From contig NZ_FMYY01000005.1 in assembly GCF_900101595.1 (NCBI RefSeq), forward strand, positions 248,001-312,000: DNA of 64,000 bases. Direction: 5' to 3'. Below, piece by piece: positions 63,634-64,000 of the stretch. The notes under the pieces are model-generated. The model did no database searches, was not told the origin of the DNA, and saw only the letters and a program-made list of their open reading frames with translations. A program made the translations under genes and the position numbers. Positions within the stretch are counted from its first letter, which is position 1. Each line of letters begins with the position of its first letter. Origin of the DNA: Paenibacillus sp. cl123. GTDB lineage: Bacteria; Bacillota; Bacilli; Paenibacillales; NBRC-103111.

Positions 63634-64000
63634 ATGAAAAAGCTGGTTAATAAGGGAGTCGCGGTACTGATCATGGCAAGCCTCGCCGCAGGCTGTGCGG
63701 GGGGCTCGGAGCCGAAGCCTGCAGGGGCAGGCGCAGAGACGACGGCGGGGAACGCCAAGCCGGTCAAGCTTACCGTATGGGCGGGAACCGGATTTAAGGA
63801 CATTGAGGGCTATGACAGCAAAAATTACGGGGATTGGGAGAAGGCGAAGGCCAAGGAGTTTCAGAAGCTGCATCCGAACGTGACCATCCAGGTGGAATCC
63901 GTTCCGTTTACCGAAATCGAGCAGAAGGTGAATGTGGCTGTCGCCGGCAATAATCCGCCGGACATCCTGTATGACAACATTCCGATCCGGATCAGCAAGC
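63634..64000 (+). CDS. ABC transporter solute-binding lipoprotein (partial, N-terminus)
   Basis: About 122 residues are present; the gene runs off the right edge. A lipoprotein signal ends in LAAGC (Cys at about 20), followed by an Ala/Gly-rich linker and the start of an SBP_bac_1 domain (VKLTVWAGTGF, FQKLHPNVTIQVE, NNPPDILYD). It starts at ATG 63634, behind GGGGTGACAGG. It is probably the first gene of a third importer, whose permeases would lie outside the window, and may supply the aldolase substrate. Confidence 0.88.
   Translation, partial: MKKLVNKGVAVLIMASLAAGCAGGSEPKPAGAGAETTAGNAKPVKLTVWAGTGFKDIEGYDSKNYGDWEKAKAKEFQKLHPNVTIQVESVPFTEIEQKVNVAVAGNNPPDILYDNIPIRISK

Noticed and set aside
1-64000. 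CRISPR arrays, tRNA, rRNA, riboswitches and mobile elements
   Set aside because: No regularly spaced repeats, cloverleaf sequences, known riboswitch cores, transposase motifs or terminal inverted repeats were recognised.

Overview
The window looks like a chromosomal segment of a GC-rich, low-to-mid-60s-kb-scale sampled Firmicute of the Paenibacillus type. The reasons are YesM/YesN-style sensor kinase and AraC response regulator pairs, Lpl/Ytc-type sugar ABC importers without their own ATPase, a giant secreted lyase with three C-terminal S-layer homology (SLH) domains, strong AGGAGG ribosome binding sites, and sigma-A promoters. No rRNA, tRNA, CRISPR array, transposase or phage gene was seen. 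Product names come from reading motifs; no database search was run.

Region 1 (1-12.5 kb) is an Amadori/peptide catabolic block. It holds the end of a PfkB kinase (FrlD-like), a SIS-domain deglycase (FrlB/FraB-like), a GntR/UTRA regulator (FrlR-like), a hydantoinase/oxoprolinase pair (HyuA/HyuB) and a complete di/oligopeptide ABC importer (DppD, F, B, C, A). The promoters of the deglycase and of hyuA carry the same 20-bp tandem-repeat operator just downstream of the -10 box, and the gntR promoter carries an inverted near-copy over its -10 box. This suggests one GntR regulon. Region 2 (12.7-18.5 kb) is a sensor kinase/AraC response regulator pair and a chemoreceptor. Region 3 (18.5-22.9 kb) is housekeeping: a HIT protein, ahpC-ahpF, and an isolated, AT-richer argC.

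Region 4 (23-63.5 kb) is a large Gram-positive polysaccharide utilisation locus. It contains AraC regulators, two GH28 proteins, two cytoplasmic heparinase II/III-like lyases, GH97, GH43 and GH31 enzymes, an alpha/beta-hydrolase esterase, two sugar ABC importers (solute-binding protein plus two permeases each), a second YesM/YesN pair, a membrane-anchored AraC regulator, a maltose-type acetyltransferase, the 2188-residue SLH-anchored lyase, and an N-acetylneuraminate-lyase-like aldolase followed by the start of another solute-binding lipoprotein. Only the SLH protein and the binding lipoproteins carry export signals. The likely scheme is extracellular cutting by the surface lyase, ABC import of acidic oligosaccharides, and final breakdown in the cytoplasm.

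Three promoters in region 4 (first importer, GH43-GH31, SLH lyase) share a pair of 15-bp direct repeats, consensus CTTAAAAAACCGCAT, with exactly 21-bp periodicity. This is a candidate operator for an AraC-type regulator and ties the locus into one regulon. The substrate is not identifiable from sequence alone; an acidic heteropolysaccharide is the best inference.
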